Part shown: positions 13,162-14,350 of the stretch, one piece after another
How the letters are laid out: the number at the start of each line of letters is the position of its first letter
How positions within the stretch are numbered: the stretch's first letter is position 1
Assembly (NCBI GenBank): GCA_036568605.1
Contig: DATCSE010000216.1
Location: 1 to 14,350, forward strand
Direction of reading: 5' to 3'
DNA: 14,350 nucleotides
DNA from: DATCSE01 sp036568605
GTDB lineage: Bacteria; Pseudomonadota; Gammaproteobacteria; Burkholderiales; Burkholderiaceae_C
Notes under the pieces: generated by a model
Seen by the model: only the letters and a program-made list of their open reading frames with translations
Databases searched by the model: none
What the model was told of the DNA's origin: nothing
Program-made: the position numbers and the translations under genes

Positions 13162-13604
13162 GCATTGACAGCCCCATGAACATCGGCGAAGCCGCACGCG
13201 CGTCGGGCGTCTCGGCGAAGATGATCCGCCACTACGAGAGCGTCGGCCTGTTCCCCGAGGCGAACCGCACCGAGTCCGGCTACCGCCAGTACGGCGACAA
13301 GGAGGTGCACACGCTGCGCTTCATCCGCCGCTCGCGCGACCTCGGCTTCTCGATCGAACAGATCCGCGAGCTGCTGGGCCTGTGGCAGAACCGACGCCGG
13401 CCCAGCCGCCAGGTCAAGGCGCTCGCCCAGGCGCACATCGAGGAGCTCGAGCAGAAGGTGCACGAGCTGCAGGCGATGAAGGAGACGCTGCAGCACCTGG
13501 TGCATTGCTGCCACGGCGACGACCGGCCGGACTGCCCGATCATCGACCGGCTCGCCGACGAGCAGCCGGTCGAGCGCACCTCGACGGCGCGGCGCCGCGC
13601 TTGA
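13158..13604 (+). CDS. cueR: MerR-family Cu(I)-responsive regulator CueR
   Basis: A 148-residue MerR-type activator. The N-terminal winged helix includes MNIGEAARASGVSAKMIRHY (residues 7-26) and GYRQYGDKEV (41-50). A dimerisation coiled coil spans about 80-112. The metal loop CHGDDRPDC places Cys118 and Cys126 eight residues apart, as Cys112 and Cys120 in E. coli CueR; an additional Cys117 is next to the first. The C-terminal PIIDRLA follows the CueR pattern and distinguishes it from MerR and ZntR. ATG 13158 overlaps the copA stop as ATGA, so the two are coupled and cueR is probably autoregulated with copA; ATG 13176 (MNIGEAA) is an alternative start. The three 19-bp-spacer promoters in this island are its likely targets. 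Confidence 0.95.
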   Translation: MSIDSPMNIGEAARASGVSAKMIRHYESVGLFPEANRTESGYRQYGDKEVHTLRFIRRSRDLGFSIEQIRELLGLWQNRRRPSRQVKALAQAHIEELEQKVHELQAMKETLQHLVHCCHGDDRPDCPIIDRLADEQPVERTSTARRRA

Positions 13605-13631
13605 CCTTGCCACGTGGTGAAGGTTTAGAGT
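13601..13631 (+). promoter_or_regulatory. CueR/MerR-type promoter-operator before the His-rich protein gene
   Basis: -35 TTGACC (13601-13606) overlaps the cueR stop codon (13602-13604). It is followed by a 19-bp spacer and -10 TAGAGT (13626-13631). The dyad ACCTTGC...TGAAGGT has perfect ACCTT/AAGGT arms. The predicted start of transcription near 13638 gives a leader of about 30 nt before GTG 13668. Confidence 0.82.
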
Positions 13632-13667
13632 CCGCCCCGTCATGCTCGTGTGCTACGCTGAATCGCC

Positions 13668-14084
13668 GTGAAGAACCTGCTCCGCATCGCGTTGCTGGTG
13701 TTGCTGGCCGTGCTGCTCCCCGTCCGGGGCGCGATGGCCGCGGCGATGCTGTGCCCGCCCGCACTCGGGGCTGCGCAAGCGCAGGCCCACGCCGGCCCGA
13801 CGGCACACGGCGCCGACGCCGCGCGCGATCACGCGCACGACGGCACGCACGATCACGCGCAGCACCATCACGACCACGAGCACGCCAGCTCGAGCGCGCA
13901 CGGCAACGCCGCCGACGGCACGTGCAACCTGTGCGCCGCGTTCTGCTCGGCCACGCCGCTGCCCAGCAGCGCGCCGACGCTGGCCGCGCCGTCGGATTTC
14001 ACGAGCACCTCGTTTCCCGAGCTTGGGGCGGTAGCCCCGAACTTCGTCTCGGGCGGCCCCGAGCGGCCGCCACGAAGCATCTGA
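13668..14084 (+). CDS. Secreted His-rich, Cys-containing metal-binding protein (DUF2946/CopL-like)
   Basis: The 138-residue protein starts at GTG 13668 with a clear signal peptide (MKNLLRIALLVLLAVLLPVR, cleavage after about residue 24, AMA). Residues 41-78 contain a run of His with Asp/Glu (DHAHDGTHDHAQHHHDHEH), followed by CNLCAAFC (Cys86, 89 and 93). A short secreted protein with a His/Met-rich centre and a Cys motif resembles DUF2946 or CopL-type copper-resistance proteins. The overall identity is moderate from memory, and no strict family motif was confirmed. The CueR-type promoter directly upstream and the TolC-like gene downstream place it in copper defence. A periplasmic buffer that binds Cu ions is the likely role. 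Zn or Ni binding is possible for the His tract. Confidence 0.8.
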   Translation: MKNLLRIALLVLLAVLLPVRGAMAAAMLCPPALGAAQAQAHAGPTAHGADAARDHAHDGTHDHAQHHHDHEHASSSAHGNAADGTCNLCAAFCSATPLPSSAPTLAAPSDFTSTSFPELGAVAPNFVSGGPERPPRSI

Positions 14085-14091
14085 CCCGTTT

Positions 14092-14111
14092 CGGCCTCCG
14101 CTGAGAGGCCG
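14092..14111 (+). repeat. Hairpin after the His-rich gene
   Basis: CGGCCTC (14092-14098) pairs with GAGGCCG (14105-14111) across a 6-nt loop, just after the stop at 14084. There is no U-run. It may weakly attenuate or process the transcript leading into the TolC-like gene. Confidence 0.35.
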
Positions 14112-14177
14112 CAGGCGTTCGTGCGCGGCATGGCGCACGGACTTGGCCGGTCGGTCCACGACCGATCGGCGGTCCAG

Positions 14178-14350
14178 ATGCTCTCGACGATGACCTACAC
14201 ACCATGGATGCCGCGAGCCGGCGCCTCGACGCTGGCGCTTGCGGTCCTGCTCTCCGGCTGCGCGTCGTTCTCGCCCGACGGCGGCTTCGACCAGGTCGCG
14301 GCGATGACGCGCGAGCGCAGCGGCCAGGCCGCGGCGTGGCCACGCACGCC
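14178..14350 (+). CDS. TolC/CusC-type outer-membrane efflux lipoprotein, 3'-truncated by window edge
   Basis: Only the first 57 residues are visible. They contain a lipoprotein signal with lipobox LLSGC (lipid-modified Cys28 from ATG 14178), then ASFSPDGGFDQVAAMTRERSGQ. That segment matches, from memory, the start of mature TolC-family proteins found with Burkholderiales copper genes (FSPDGG... followed by a helical ERxG stretch). Such proteins form the outer-membrane channel of CusCBA-type RND pumps that move Cu(I) or Ag(I) from periplasm to outside. In-frame alternatives are ATG 14190 and ATG 14208; no strong ribosome site distinguishes them. It lies 93 nt after the His-rich gene on the same strand, so a shared CueR-controlled transcript is likely. 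The inner-membrane partners would lie beyond the window. Confidence 0.7.
   Translation, partial: MLSTMTYTPWMPRAGASTLALAVLLSGCASFSPDGGFDQVAAMTRERSGQAAAWPRT

Noticed and set aside
10783..13197. 804-codon minus-strand open frame opposite copA
   Set aside because: It lacks any recognisable domain and mirrors copA codons; copA on the other strand has all P1B ATPase motifs.

Overview
The window is about 70% GC with strongly GC-biased third codon positions. Its gene families (DUF1328, DUF883-like, YeaQ/GlsB-type, CueR-controlled copA) are typical of a betaproteobacterium of the order Burkholderiales, probably a Rubrivivax/Leptothrix-like lineage. That assignment rests on gene content and recalled family resemblance, not on a search.

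Left part (1-8971) is a general-stress and envelope cassette. On the plus strand are the 3' end of a phosphoketolase gene (xfp), an NADPH-dependent FMN reductase, a GlsB/YeaQ-type small membrane protein, a lipoprotein phospholipase D/cardiolipin-synthase-like enzyme, and an uncharacterised exported protein. The last of these carries an apparently fused C-terminal 'LPHERDES' module that looks like a frameshifted separate small gene. Two GC-rich hairpins mark a convergent junction at 5122-5171. Minus-strand genes follow: DUF1328, a DUF883-like anchor protein, a small soluble putative stress protein, a flavodoxin-fold reductase with a cysteine cluster, and an AI-2E/PerM-family membrane protein.

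A 272-bp non-coding element (8990-9261) separates the cassette from the copper genes. It is bounded by 33-bp inverted repeats, 27 bp of them perfect at the tips, and contains two further long hairpins with perfect 20-bp stems. The predicted fold is a three-way junction. It encodes no transposase and looks like a MITE-like or structured dispersed repeat.

Right part (9268-14350) is a copper-homeostasis island. A divergent promoter region at 10749-10890 holds two back-to-back MerR/CueR-type promoters, each a TTGACC -35 with a 19-bp spacer. One drives a copper-chaperone-like HMA protein and an adjoining MFS transporter on the minus strand. The other drives copA and the overlapping cueR on the plus strand. 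A third CueR-type promoter begins on the cueR stop codon and precedes a secreted His-rich/Cys protein and the start of a TolC/CusC-type outer-membrane efflux lipoprotein, cut off by the window end. Inferred scheme: CueR senses Cu(I) and turns on all three units, giving cytoplasmic chaperoning, export across the inner membrane by CopA, periplasmic buffering by the His-rich protein, and probably Cus-type export across the outer membrane.
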